NCBI RefSeq assembly: GCF_000577615.1
Contig: NZ_CBXX010000001.1
Coordinates: 310,001-374,000, forward strand
From: Herbaspirillum sp. RV1423
Lineage (GTDB): Bacteria; Pseudomonadota; Gammaproteobacteria; Burkholderiales; Burkholderiaceae_D
Length of the DNA: 64,000 nt
Reading direction: 5' to 3'
Under the pieces are notes generated by a model. That model did no database searches. It was not told where the DNA came from and saw only the letters and a program-made list of their open reading frames with translations. Below are positions 1-7,639 of the stretch, piece by piece. Both the position numbers and the translations under genes were made by a program. Positions within the stretch are counted from its first letter, which is position 1. Each line of letters begins with the position of its first letter.

Positions 1-772
1 GCCACAACAGCACAGCAACGAACAGCAACAACAGTGAGGCGTACTGGGCGGCGGCGATGCGGTCGTCCATCACCATCCAGGCCTTGTAGATGCCGGTGGC
101 GAATGTCGTCAAGCCGAAGTAGGCGCTGACGCCGTAATCAGCGAGCGTCTCCTTCAACGCCAACGCCGCACCCGCCATCAGCGCCGGGCGCGCCAGCGGC
201 AGCGCCACTCTGCGGATGCGCTCTCCCGGAGGCGTGCCGAGCAGGCGCGCCGCTTCCATCAAGTGCGCACCGCGTTCGCTCAGGGCATTGCGCGCCAGCA
301 GATAAGCGTAGGGATACAGCGTGAATATGAACAAGAAGATCGCACCCGACAAGCTACGCACATCGAATCGAAAACCGGGCCACAGCGCACGCAGACTGCT
401 CTGCACGACGCCGCCGTATTGCAGGAAATCGGTGTAGGCATAGGCCGACACATATGCCGGCATCGCCATCGGCAGCAACAGCGCCCAAGAGAAAAACCGC
501 TTGCCGCGAAACTCGAACAAACTGATCGCCACCGCCGTCGCCGCGCCGACCACGACTACCCCCAGCGTGACGAACAACGCCAGCCATCCGGAGGTCGCCA
601 GGTAGCCCGGCAGCACCGTCTGCATCTGCTGCCGCAAGGCGTCAATGGCCGCCGCGTCGAGATGCAGCCATGCGCCGGCGATGCCGAGGACGGGCAAGGA
701 AATCAGGAAAGCGATCAGGCCGATGAAATACATAAAGTCGCGATGAAAGTGTGCCTTGCGTATTCTGGGCAT
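1..772 (-). CDS. fbpB: Ferric iron ABC transporter permease (partial, C-terminus outside window)
   Basis: This is the inner-membrane channel of a ferric-ion importer of the FbpB/SfuB type. About 257 residues are visible from the start ATG at 770-772, and the frame stays open to the window edge, so the gene is cut by the window rather than broken. The translation shows an N-terminal membrane segment, several further hydrophobic helices, and the coupling loop typical of binding-protein-dependent permeases (EAARLLGTPP followed by RVALPLARPA). It diverges from fbpC, with a dumbbell-shaped repeat between the two starts, so it is not co-transcribed with its presumed ATPase. Full-length homologues have two fused permease domains; only the first is visible here. 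Confidence 0.85.
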   Translation of the reverse strand, partial: MPRIRKAHFHRDFMYFIGLIAFLISLPVLGIAGAWLHLDAAAIDALRQQMQTVLPGYLATSGWLALFVTLGVVVVGAATAVAISLFEFRGKRFFSWALLLPMAMPAYVSAYAYTDFLQYGGVVQSSLRALWPGFRFDVRSLSGAIFLFIFTLYPYAYLLARNALSERGAHLMEAARLLGTPPGERIRRVALPLARPALMAGAALALKETLADYGVSAYFGLTTFATGIYKAWMVMDDRIAAAQYASLLLLFVAVLLW

Positions 773-868
773 GAACGTCAATGCGCTACACTTGGCTTAG
801 AGCCGCCGGCAGCGTAATGCCGTTCAGTCAAGTTTAAAAAAACCTCACCGCATTGTCAGTCCATCACA

Positions 869-953
869 ACCGTCGTCCTGACGAAAGTCAGGACCCAGTG
901 TCGTATCGGACATCTTCACGACACTGGGTCCCAGCGTGCGCTGGGACGACGGT
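869..953. repeat. Composite dumbbell palindromic repeat, copy 1
   Basis: The outer arms ACCGTCGTCC and GGACGACGGT pair. Inside them are a small hairpin TGAC-GAAA-GTCA, a second hairpin CAGC-GTGC-GCTG, and a perfect long stem of GGACCCAGTGTCGT with its complement. Related copies lie at 16449, 44286 and 54219. It separates the divergent fbpB and fbpC genes. The rest of the 773-1132 gap holds nothing else I recognise apart from the fbpC ribosome binding site. Confidence 0.8.
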
Positions 954-1132
954 TGGAGAAACAGGCCTGACTGAACGGCGTTGTTTCCTCGTCGTATGTC
1001 TGCACTGTCTGCGGCGGCGTTCTGTTAGTGGTTCCTATTGGAAAACGAGTAAATGCGTGACGAATTGTAGCGGCAAGTGTTGCCGTGCAACGATTCAGGA
1101 CACGCTTCAAGACGCAAAGAAAAAGGACAAGA

Positions 1133-2236
1133 ATGTTTTTGCAAGTCGATCAGGTCAGTATCAGCTATCCGCGCGCCGCCGCGCCGGCGGTGCAATCGGT
1201 ATCGTTCCGGCTTCGCCCCGGCGAACTTGGCGTGCTGATCGGCCCGTCCGGCAGCGGCAAGACCACGCTACTGCGCGCCATTGCCGGCCTGGAACATCCG
1301 CAGCACGGCCGTATCCTGCTCGACCAGCAAGTCCTCGACGGCCCCGGCGTGCGCATCGCGGCAGAACAGCGCCGCATCGGCATGGTGTTCCAGGACTTCG
1401 CGTTGTTCCCGCACCTGTGCATTGAAGACAACGTCGGCTTCGGCTTGCGCGACGCCGGCAAACAGGAGCGTCGCCGACGCGTGCAGGAAATGCTGGTGCT
1501 GGTCGGTCTCGAAGGCATGCAAGAAAAATTCCCTCATCAGCTATCCGGCGGCCAGCAGCAACGCGTGGCGCTGGCCCGTGCGCTGGCGCCGCAACCGCGT
1601 CTGCTCTTGCTGGACGAGCCGTTCTCGAGCCTCGACGTCGAACTGCGCGAACGCCTGGCAGAAGACGTGCGCCGCATTCTCAAGCAGGCAAACATCACCG
1701 CGCTGATGGTCACGCACGACCAGATGGAAGCCTTCGCCGTCGGAGACGTCATCGGCGTCATGCAACACGGCCGGCTGGAACAATGGGACCAGCCCTACGC
1801 GCTCTACCATCGTCCCGGCACCCGCTTCGTCGCTGACTTCATCGGCCACGGCATGTTTGTACCGGGCATCCTGGTGCGCAACCGGGATAGCGACGACGGC
1901 GCCTTCATCATGGAAACGCCACTCGGCAATCTGCATGACGCCGACGCCTATGCGGCCGCAGGCTGGATCGCCGCAGCACAACATCGTCATGGACAAACGT
2001 TCGACGTGCTGCTGCGCTCGGACGACATCGTGCATGACGACGCATCCCCGTTCAAGGCGCGTATCGTACGCAAATCCTTCCGCGGCGCCGACTTCCTCTA
2101 CACCCTGCAACTCGACGACGGCGTCCAGGTGCTGTCGCTGGTCCCTTCGCATCACGATCATGCTATCGGCGAATGGATAGGCATACGTCTCGACGTCAGC
2201 CACGTCGTCGCCTTTCCTCGCCAAGATGCGGCCTGA
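1133..2236 (+). CDS. fbpC: Ferric iron ABC transporter ATP-binding protein
   Basis: This 367-residue ATPase energises a ferric-iron importer. Walker A is GPSGSGKT, the ABC signature is LSGGQQQR, Walker B is LLLLDEP, and the H-loop is in MVTHDQ. A roughly 130-residue C-terminal domain follows, as in FbpC/PotA-type ATPases. I chose ATG 1133 because an AAAGGA ribosome binding site precedes it and homology begins there; the open frame extends further upstream without homology. The assignment to iron rather than polyamine or sulfate rests on the neighbouring fbpB and fbpA. The gene runs towards fbpA and the two share a terminator hairpin. Confidence 0.88.
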   Translation: MFLQVDQVSISYPRAAAPAVQSVSFRLRPGELGVLIGPSGSGKTTLLRAIAGLEHPQHGRILLDQQVLDGPGVRIAAEQRRIGMVFQDFALFPHLCIEDNVGFGLRDAGKQERRRRVQEMLVLVGLEGMQEKFPHQLSGGQQQRVALARALAPQPRLLLLDEPFSSLDVELRERLAEDVRRILKQANITALMVTHDQMEAFAVGDVIGVMQHGRLEQWDQPYALYHRPGTRFVADFIGHGMFVPGILVRNRDSDDGAFIMETPLGNLHDADAYAAAGWIAAAQHRHGQTFDVLLRSDDIVHDDASPFKARIVRKSFRGADFLYTLQLDDGVQVLSLVPSHHDHAIGEWIGIRLDVSHVVAFPRQDAA

Positions 2237-2239
2237 AAA

Positions 2240-2278
2240 AAAGCACCGGCGGCGCAAGGCCGACCGGTGCTTTTCCTG
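2240..2278. terminator. Bidirectional terminator between fbpC and fbpA
   Basis: The arms AAAGCACCGG (2240-2249) and CCGGTGCTTT (2264-2273) form a 10-bp stem with a 14-nt loop. Runs of A upstream and T downstream let it serve both convergent genes. Confidence 0.8.
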
Positions 2279-2299
2279 TCTTCAGGGATCGCCCGCTTT

Positions 2300-3334
2300 T
2301 TATTTGTAGCCGGCGCGATCCAGCATCTGCAGCACCTTCTGCTGATTGCGTCCGGTTGCGGCGACGTCAATCACTTCCGCCTTGAACGGTCCCAATGTGT
2401 CGAGCGCGGCGTTGCCGGTCTTCACGCTCTTGACCGCCGGCCACTCGTTATTGCCCTCGGCGAAATAGCGCTGGGCGTCGTCGCCCGACAGGTACTCGAG
2501 AAATTTCACCGCATCGGCCTTGTGCGGCGCATTCTTTGCCACGCCGGCGCCTGCGATGTTGACATGCGCACCATAGGTCTTCTGATTGGGCCAGACCACG
2601 CCGACCTTGCTGACCACGGCGATGTCTTCCGGCTTGGTCGACTTCATCAGACGCGCAACGTAATAGGAATTGGAAATCGCCACGCCGCATTCGCCCGACG
2701 CCACCGCCTTGATCTGGTCGGTGTCGCCACCCACCGGCGAGCGCGCCATGTTGGCGACCATGCCCTTCAGGATGGCTTCGGTTTTCGCCTCTCCCACGTG
2801 TTCATAGAGCGCGCCGAACAGCGAGACGTTGTAAGGATGGGAGCCGGAACGCGTGCACAGCTTGCCTTTATTCTTCGGATCGGCCAGCGCCTCATAGGTA
2901 TCGACGTCTTCCGGTTTGACATTTTGCTTGTTGTAGACGATCACGCGGGCGCGTGTCGAGAAACCGAACCACTGCGAACCCCGGCCGTCGTCCTTGCCGC
3001 GCAAATTGGCGGGAATACGCGATTCCAGCACCGCGGACTTCACCGGCTGGAACAAGCCCTCGTTCTCGCCGCGCCACAGGCGGGCCGCGTCGACCAGCAG
3101 GATCACGTCGGCCGGACTTGCCGCACCTTCGCTTTTGAGACGAGCCAGAATACCGGCATCGTCGGCATCGACACGGTTGATCCTGACGCCGGTAGCCTTG
3201 GTGAAATTGTCATACAAGGCTTCATCGGTCTGATAGTGGCGCGCAGAATACAGGTTGATCACCTTTTCCTGAGCCGACACGCCAACCGACGTTGTCGCCA
3301 GCACCACACCTGCAACAAAAGTACGTAAAAACAT
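2300..3334 (-). CDS. fbpA: Ferric iron-binding periplasmic protein
   Basis: This 344-residue extracellular binding protein captures ferric iron in the periplasm and delivers it to the FbpBC permease. A cleavable signal peptide ends near VGVSA-QEK. The mature protein matches the FbpA/AfuA family: a VINLYSARHY-like start and the adjacent tyrosines in SNSYYVAR that coordinate iron in this family. The length is normal. It is monocistronic, with its 3' end facing fbpC and a Fur-like box about 110 bp upstream, so iron repression is likely. The metal preference is family knowledge, not something the sequence proves. Confidence 0.9.
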   Translation of the reverse strand: MFLRTFVAGVVLATTSVGVSAQEKVINLYSARHYQTDEALYDNFTKATGVRINRVDADDAGILARLKSEGAASPADVILLVDAARLWRGENEGLFQPVKSAVLESRIPANLRGKDDGRGSQWFGFSTRARVIVYNKQNVKPEDVDTYEALADPKNKGKLCTRSGSHPYNVSLFGALYEHVGEAKTEAILKGMVANMARSPVGGDTDQIKAVASGECGVAISNSYYVARLMKSTKPEDIAVVSKVGVVWPNQKTYGAHVNIAGAGVAKNAPHKADAVKFLEYLSGDDAQRYFAEGNNEWPAVKSVKTGNAALDTLGPFKAEVIDVAATGRNQQKVLQMLDRAGYK

Positions 3335-3445
3335 GGACTTATCCCTTTATGCCAATTGATCAGTCTGCTTTCCGCGCACCCGCGCCGCTCGTCCGAAAAC
3401 CTCGGAATAAGTACAGCGCACGACCGGAAAGACGGCCAACTATAG

Positions 3446-3464
3446 CATTAATGAGAATAATTCC
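3446..3464 (-). promoter_or_regulatory. Putative Fur box upstream of fbpA
   Basis: The sequence CATTAATGAGAATAATTCC resembles the Fur consensus of repeated GATAAT hexamers, matching 12 of 14 positions over its best core. It lies in AT-rich DNA 112 bp before the fbpA start, which fits iron-dependent repression. Confidence 0.55.
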
Positions 3465-3607
3465 TGTTTTAAATTCAGTATTTTGTCAGGATTGAAAGTT
3501 TTAAAAATGCGAGATAAGAACCCGGCGAGAACCCCGCCGTCAACGGCTTACTCGCATTTTCAACATGTCCCTACCGGCCAACGCGCCCCCCTGCTGCACC
3601 GATATGC

Positions 3608-3838
3608 TCAGGCGCGAGCTTTCGACAGCACGACCAGCCAGCGGCGGAACAGGAGGACTTCGAGGTGGCCGGGCTCCAGGCCGGCGCTGCATTCGATCAC
3701 GGGATTGACGCGGTAGCGGCGCACGTACGAATCGCGGCAGACGAACATTTCGCGGCGGCCGAAGCGCAGGCTGAAAGAAGACGGGCTAGAAGATTCCAGA
3801 CCAAAGCGAGCGCCTGAAGTGAGATCCAAGTGTGTCAT
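3608..3838 (-). CDS. Small conserved-looking hypothetical protein, 76 aa
   Basis: I do not recognise this protein. The frame has the strong G/C third-position bias of the neighbouring genes and a weak AGATAGGA ribosome binding site, so it is probably expressed. It begins MTHLDLTSGARFG and is rich in arginine and aromatic residues, including RRYRV and FRRWLVV, with no signal peptide or membrane segment. The arginine content could suit nucleic-acid binding, but that is speculation. It stands alone between the fbpA promoter and the TAXI gene. Confidence 0.55.
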   Translation of the reverse strand: MTHLDLTSGARFGLESSSPSSFSLRFGRREMFVCRDSYVRRYRVNPVIECSAGLEPGHLEVLLFRRWLVVLSKARA

Positions 3839-3996
3839 GGCAGTGGTTCCTATCTCTGTTGAAGAGATTCCACTGTATCACAACAACTGTATAAATAAAC
3901 AGTAGTTTTTGACCTCGTTGTTTTTTGAGCGATTTTTGATATTTTTCGATTTTCGCCCGAATGCGGACGATTGTACCCGCTTCAGGACGGCATGCG

Positions 3997-5343
3997 TCAA
4001 GCCCCGCTTTCCAGCCGGCTGCGCACAAAGCCGATGTGCTCGCGCAGGACGTAAAACTGGTCGGCGAACGCCAGCGGCATCTTCATGCGATTGACCGACG
4101 CCTCGATGTCGTCGAGTTGTTTGAGCATCTGCACCTGCTCCTCCGGCGTGTGCGTGATGACGCCGCGCTCCAGCGCGATCAGCGCGCCATACCACTTGTA
4201 GATGCGCGAACGGATGCGCCAGCCGTACAACAGCGGCACCAGCTTGACGCCGGGGATCAGCAGCAGGACGATCGGCAGCACGATCACCATGGTGCGATCC
4301 ACCAGGCTGGCGAGCCAGAACGGCAAGGTGCGATAGAAGAAACTCTTGCCCGACTTGTAATAGCGCTCTGCATCGTCGCTGATCGGATACTCATGCGCCA
4401 GCGGCGCCGGGAATTCGCCGGCTTTCTGCAACACGCTGGCCTTGCCGTGCACCTCGCGCGCGGCCTCGATCAGCAGGTCGGACAGGGCCGGATGCAGGTC
4501 GTCGCGCGCAATCAGCTCGGTGGTCGGCGCAATCAGGCGGATCGTGCGGTCCGGCAGGTTGCGGCGGAAATCGAATACGCCGGCCGGCAAACTCAATTCA
4601 TTGAGATAGCTGAAGCGGCGCGTGTAAGCCGCTGCCTGCGAAAAATCCAGCAGGCGTATGCCGGGCGTGCGCAGCAGCTTGCCCATGGTTGCCGGCGCAG
4701 CCGATTCCCCCATCAGGAAGGCCGCATCGATCTTGCCCTTGGCCAGTTGCTGCGCCGCCTCGTCGCCGCCCATGTCGAGCAGTCTGGTGGAACCGCCCGG
4801 CTCGATGCCGCTGGCCTTGAGCAGGGTCAGCGCCAACACGCGCGAACCGCTGCCCGGAACGCCGACGGCGATGCTCTTGCCGGTCAGCTCCGACAGCCGG
4901 GAAAACACTTTGTCGCCGCGATAAAACACCGATACCGGCGAATACGACACGCTGCCGAGCGACACCAGATTGTCGATATTGACGCCGTTCGCCACGCCGC
5001 CTTGCACGAAGCCGACATCCACCTCGCCGTCCGGATCGGTCAGCTTGCGCAGGTTGTCGAGCGAACCCTCCGACGGCACCAGCTTCAGCGTCACGCCGTC
5101 GCGCGCGAGGATCGCCTTGTATTTCTCGGCGGTGGTCCAGAAACTGCTGTTCTGCGGTCCGGTCGCAATGGTGATGACCTTGGGCGGCGCCGGGTGGATC
5201 AGCCAGATCGCCAGCCAGACGCCAACGACGATCAGCAGCAGCATCGGGCCGAAACTGACCGCAAGGTCGCGCCACGAAATGGCGACGAAACGCGCCTTCA
5301 TGGCGCTCACGGCGTGTTTGCGCGGGGAGGTTTTTTTTTCCAT
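3997..5343 (-). CDS. TAXI-family TRAP transporter solute receptor, membrane-anchored
   Basis: This 448-residue protein has the TAXI fold of solute receptors (TITIATG-like start VITIATGPQNSSFW, then VGFVQGGVAN and GKSIAVGVPGSGSR). An N-terminal transmembrane helix lies near residues 28-50, and a second hydrophobic segment near 345-370 is followed by a cytoplasmic tail, so it is anchored rather than freely periplasmic. No DctQ or DctM membrane subunits lie nearby. It starts 45 bp downstream of cynS on the same strand and is probably the last gene of that operon. Its ligand is unknown. The anchored two-helix form occurs as an orphan receptor in other proteobacteria, so it may act as a sensor. 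Confidence 0.8.
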   Translation of the reverse strand: MEKKTSPRKHAVSAMKARFVAISWRDLAVSFGPMLLLIVVGVWLAIWLIHPAPPKVITIATGPQNSSFWTTAEKYKAILARDGVTLKLVPSEGSLDNLRKLTDPDGEVDVGFVQGGVANGVNIDNLVSLGSVSYSPVSVFYRGDKVFSRLSELTGKSIAVGVPGSGSRVLALTLLKASGIEPGGSTRLLDMGGDEAAQQLAKGKIDAAFLMGESAAPATMGKLLRTPGIRLLDFSQAAAYTRRFSYLNELSLPAGVFDFRRNLPDRTIRLIAPTTELIARDDLHPALSDLLIEAAREVHGKASVLQKAGEFPAPLAHEYPISDDAERYYKSGKSFFYRTLPFWLASLVDRTMVIVLPIVLLLIPGVKLVPLLYGWRIRSRIYKWYGALIALERGVITHTPEEQVQMLKQLDDIEASVNRMKMPLAFADQFYVLREHIGFVRSRLESGA

Positions 5344-5388
5344 GCGGGCTATTCTACCGCCCTCCTCCCCGCCGCCGGCGAAAACGGC

Positions 5389-5832
5389 TCAATACGTTTT
5401 GTAAGGCAGGAACTTGCCGCTCAGCACCACATTGACGCGGTCGCCGTTCGGGTCGGCCTGGCGCTGGATGTCCATCTTGAAATCGATGGCGCTCATGATG
5501 CCGTCGCCGAATTCCTCGTGGATCAGTTCCTTGATGGTGCTGCCGTAGACGCTGACGATTTCGTACCAGCGATAGATCAACGGATCGGTCGGCACCGGCG
5601 TCGGCAGCGAACCCTTGTACGGCACGATCTGCAGCCACAGCGTTTCTTCATCGCTCAGGCCGAACAATTCCTGCGTCACGGCGGCCTGCCTGGCGGTCAG
5701 CGTCATCTGGCCGAGCATGGCGGCGGTCGTCCATTCCTTGCTCTGGCCGATGCTTTCGGCGATCTTGGCCCAGGTCAGCTTGTTCCTGACCTTGGCGGCG
5801 ATGATTTTCTGGGTAACGAGGTTGCGATCCAT
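5389..5832 (-). CDS. cynS: Cyanate hydratase (cyanase)
   Basis: Cyanase converts cyanate and bicarbonate to ammonia and carbon dioxide, both detoxifying cyanate and supplying nitrogen. The 147 residues align end to end with the family. The catalytic triad is present as Arg88, Glu91 and Ser114, which match Arg96, Glu99 and Ser122 of the E. coli enzyme with a constant offset of eight. The N-terminal helical domain (residues 1-75) and the C-terminal catalytic domain are complete. A clear AAGGAGA ribosome binding site precedes ATG 5832. It follows the ABC importer genes by 31 bp, which suggests the importer brings in cyanate or another nitrogen anion. Confidence 0.96.
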   Translation of the reverse strand: MDRNLVTQKIIAAKVRNKLTWAKIAESIGQSKEWTTAAMLGQMTLTARQAAVTQELFGLSDEETLWLQIVPYKGSLPTPVPTDPLIYRWYEIVSVYGSTIKELIHEEFGDGIMSAIDFKMDIQRQADPNGDRVNVVLSGKFLPYKTY

Positions 5833-5863
5833 GAAGTTCTCCTTGCGATAAATAATGAAAGAA

Positions 5864-6745
5864 TCAGGCAGCCGCCTGAGGAAAATTGTCTGAAGCCTGT
5901 ACCGGCACTCCCTCGTCCAGCCCCGGCGTCACCACACGCGTCGCGGCGTCTTCGGCGCCGGCCTCCTGAATCCGGCGCGAACGATGCACCAGGAAATCGA
6001 CCAGATGGTTGCGGATGCGGTAGAACTGCGGATCGTGATGCATGCTTTCACGCGTGCGCGTCTTCGGCATGGTATTGACCACCACTTCGGCAATGCGTGC
6101 GCGCGGACCGTTGGACATCAAAAAAATCTTGTCGGCCAGCAGGATCGCTTCGTCGACGTCGTGCGTGATCATGAATACGGTCTGGCGCGTGGCGCCGCAG
6201 ATCTTCAGCAACTCATCCTGCACCACGCCGCGCGTCAGGGCATCGAGCGCGCCGAAGGGCTCATCCATCAGCAACATCTTCGGCTCGATGGAAAACGCCC
6301 GCGCGATGCCGACGCGCTGCTTCATGCCGCCCGACAGCTCGGACGGCTTCTTGCTTTCCGCGCCTTTGAGCCCGACCATCTCGATAAAACGGCGCGCATG
6401 CGCTTCGGCCTTGTCGCGCGGCCAGTCCGGCCAGCGCGAGCGCACCGCGAACACGACGTTGCCGAGCACGCTGAACCACGGCATCAGCGCATGGCTCTGG
6501 AACACCACGCCGCGGTCCAGGCTCGGGCCTTTGACTTCGCGCCGGTCCATGATCACCACGCCGCCCGATGGCGCTTCCAGTCCGGCCAGCACATTCAGGA
6601 TGGTGGTCTTGCCGCAGCCCGAGTGGCCGATGATGCAGACGAACTCGCCCTTGTCGATGCTGAACGACACCTTGTCGAACACCGGCAAGCCATCATCGGT
6701 GTAACGCTTGTTGAGGTTTTCAACTGTCAGAAATGCTTTGTCCAT
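5864..6745 (-). CDS. Cyanate/nitrate-type ABC transporter ATP-binding protein
   Basis: This 293-residue ATPase belongs to the NrtD/SsuB/TauB group. Walker A is GHSGCGKT, the signature is LSGGMKQR, Walker B is MLLMDEP, and the H-loop is in MITHDVDE. A short C-terminal extension after about residue 240 carries the fragment [18 protein letters not shown], characteristic of NrtD-like proteins. The gene lies between the permease (18 bp upstream) and cynS (31 bp downstream). With cyanase in the same operon, cyanate is the likeliest substrate, but nitrate or a related anion cannot be excluded from sequence alone. Confidence 0.88.
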   Translation of the reverse strand: MDKAFLTVENLNKRYTDDGLPVFDKVSFSIDKGEFVCIIGHSGCGKTTILNVLAGLEAPSGGVVIMDRREVKGPSLDRGVVFQSHALMPWFSVLGNVVFAVRSRWPDWPRDKAEAHARRFIEMVGLKGAESKKPSELSGGMKQRVGIARAFSIEPKMLLMDEPFGALDALTRGVVQDELLKICGATRQTVFMITHDVDEAILLADKIFLMSNGPRARIAEVVVNTMPKTRTRESMHHDPQFYRIRNHLVDFLVHRSRRIQEAGAEDAATRVVTPGLDEGVPVQASDNFPQAAA

Positions 6746-6763
6746 GTGTCCGCCTTACTCTGC

Positions 6764-7639
6764 TTATTCCGTGTAGGTAACCAGTTTTTGCAGACGCGCA
6801 AACACCAGATCCAGCACCATGCCGGTCGCGCCGATCACCAGGATCGCGAAGATCACGCTGGTCAGCGACAGGTTGTTCCATTCATTCCAGACGAAGTAGC
6901 CGATGCCGGTGCCGCCGACCAGCATCTCGGCCGCGACGATCACCAGCCAGGCAATGCCCATCGAGATGCGCATGCCCGTCAAAATCGTCGGCGCAGCGGC
7001 GGGCAGGATCACCAGGAAGGCCTTGCGCAACGGTTTGACCTCCAGCGTCTTGGCGACATTGAGCCAGTCGCGCCGCACCGAAGCCACGCCGAATGCGGTG
7101 TTCATCAGCATCGGCCATACCGAGCAAATGAAGATCACGAAAATCCCCGAGATCGACGAATCCTTGATCGTGTACAAGGCCAGCGGCATCCACGCCAGCG
7201 GCGAGATCGGCTTGAGGATCTGGATGAAAGGATTCAGCGCACGCTGCATCAGCGGCGACATGCCCAGCAAAAATCCCAGCGGAATCGCCACCACTGCCGC
7301 AATCGCAAACCCCAGTCCGACGCGCGCCAGCGAATACCCTAGCTGGATGCCGATGCCCTTATCGTTGGGACCGTTGTCGTAAAACGGATCAGCCAGTTCC
7401 TTGCGCATGGTCTCGCCCATCTGCGCCAGCCCTGGAAAGCCGCTGGTTTTGACCGGCGTACCGCTGTTCTTGCCCATCAGTTTGGCGTACTCGTCATCGG
7501 CTGCCGACGACGAGGCGCCGGCTTCGATGCGAGCGCTTTCCTTCGGCGCCGTCGCCAGATGCCAGACCAGCAGCAGGCAACCGAACAGCGCCAGCGAGAT
7601 CAGCGCCGCGCGCCAGCCGAGTTGCGCCGCCGGCTTCAT
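6764..7639 (-). CDS. Cyanate/nitrate-type ABC transporter permease
   Basis: This 291-residue inner-membrane permease is of the NrtB/SsuC type. The first transmembrane helix is at about residues 12-30. A periplasmic stretch follows, then the binding-protein-dependent transport domain with the conserved cytoplasmic loop near VAKTLEVKPLRKAFLVILPA. I start it at ATG 7637-7639, which overlaps the stop of the upstream binding-protein gene by one base (TGATG), a sign of translational coupling. A longer open frame upstream lies inside the preceding gene in another phase and is not real. Confidence 0.88.
   Translation of the reverse strand: MKPAAQLGWRAALISLALFGCLLLVWHLATAPKESARIEAGASSSAADDEYAKLMGKNSGTPVKTSGFPGLAQMGETMRKELADPFYDNGPNDKGIGIQLGYSLARVGLGFAIAAVVAIPLGFLLGMSPLMQRALNPFIQILKPISPLAWMPLALYTIKDSSISGIFVIFICSVWPMLMNTAFGVASVRRDWLNVAKTLEVKPLRKAFLVILPAAAPTILTGMRISMGIAWLVIVAAEMLVGGTGIGYFVWNEWNNLSLTSVIFAILVIGATGMVLDLVFARLQKLVTYTE

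Noticed and set aside
263..817. Plus-strand 184-codon frame opposite fbpB
   Set aside because: Antisense shadow with Arg/Gln-rich low-complexity translation; the minus-strand permease reads clearly through the same bases.
853..1425. Plus-strand 190-codon frame across the dumbbell repeat into fbpC
   Set aside because: It reads through the palindrome and then through fbpC in the wrong phase.
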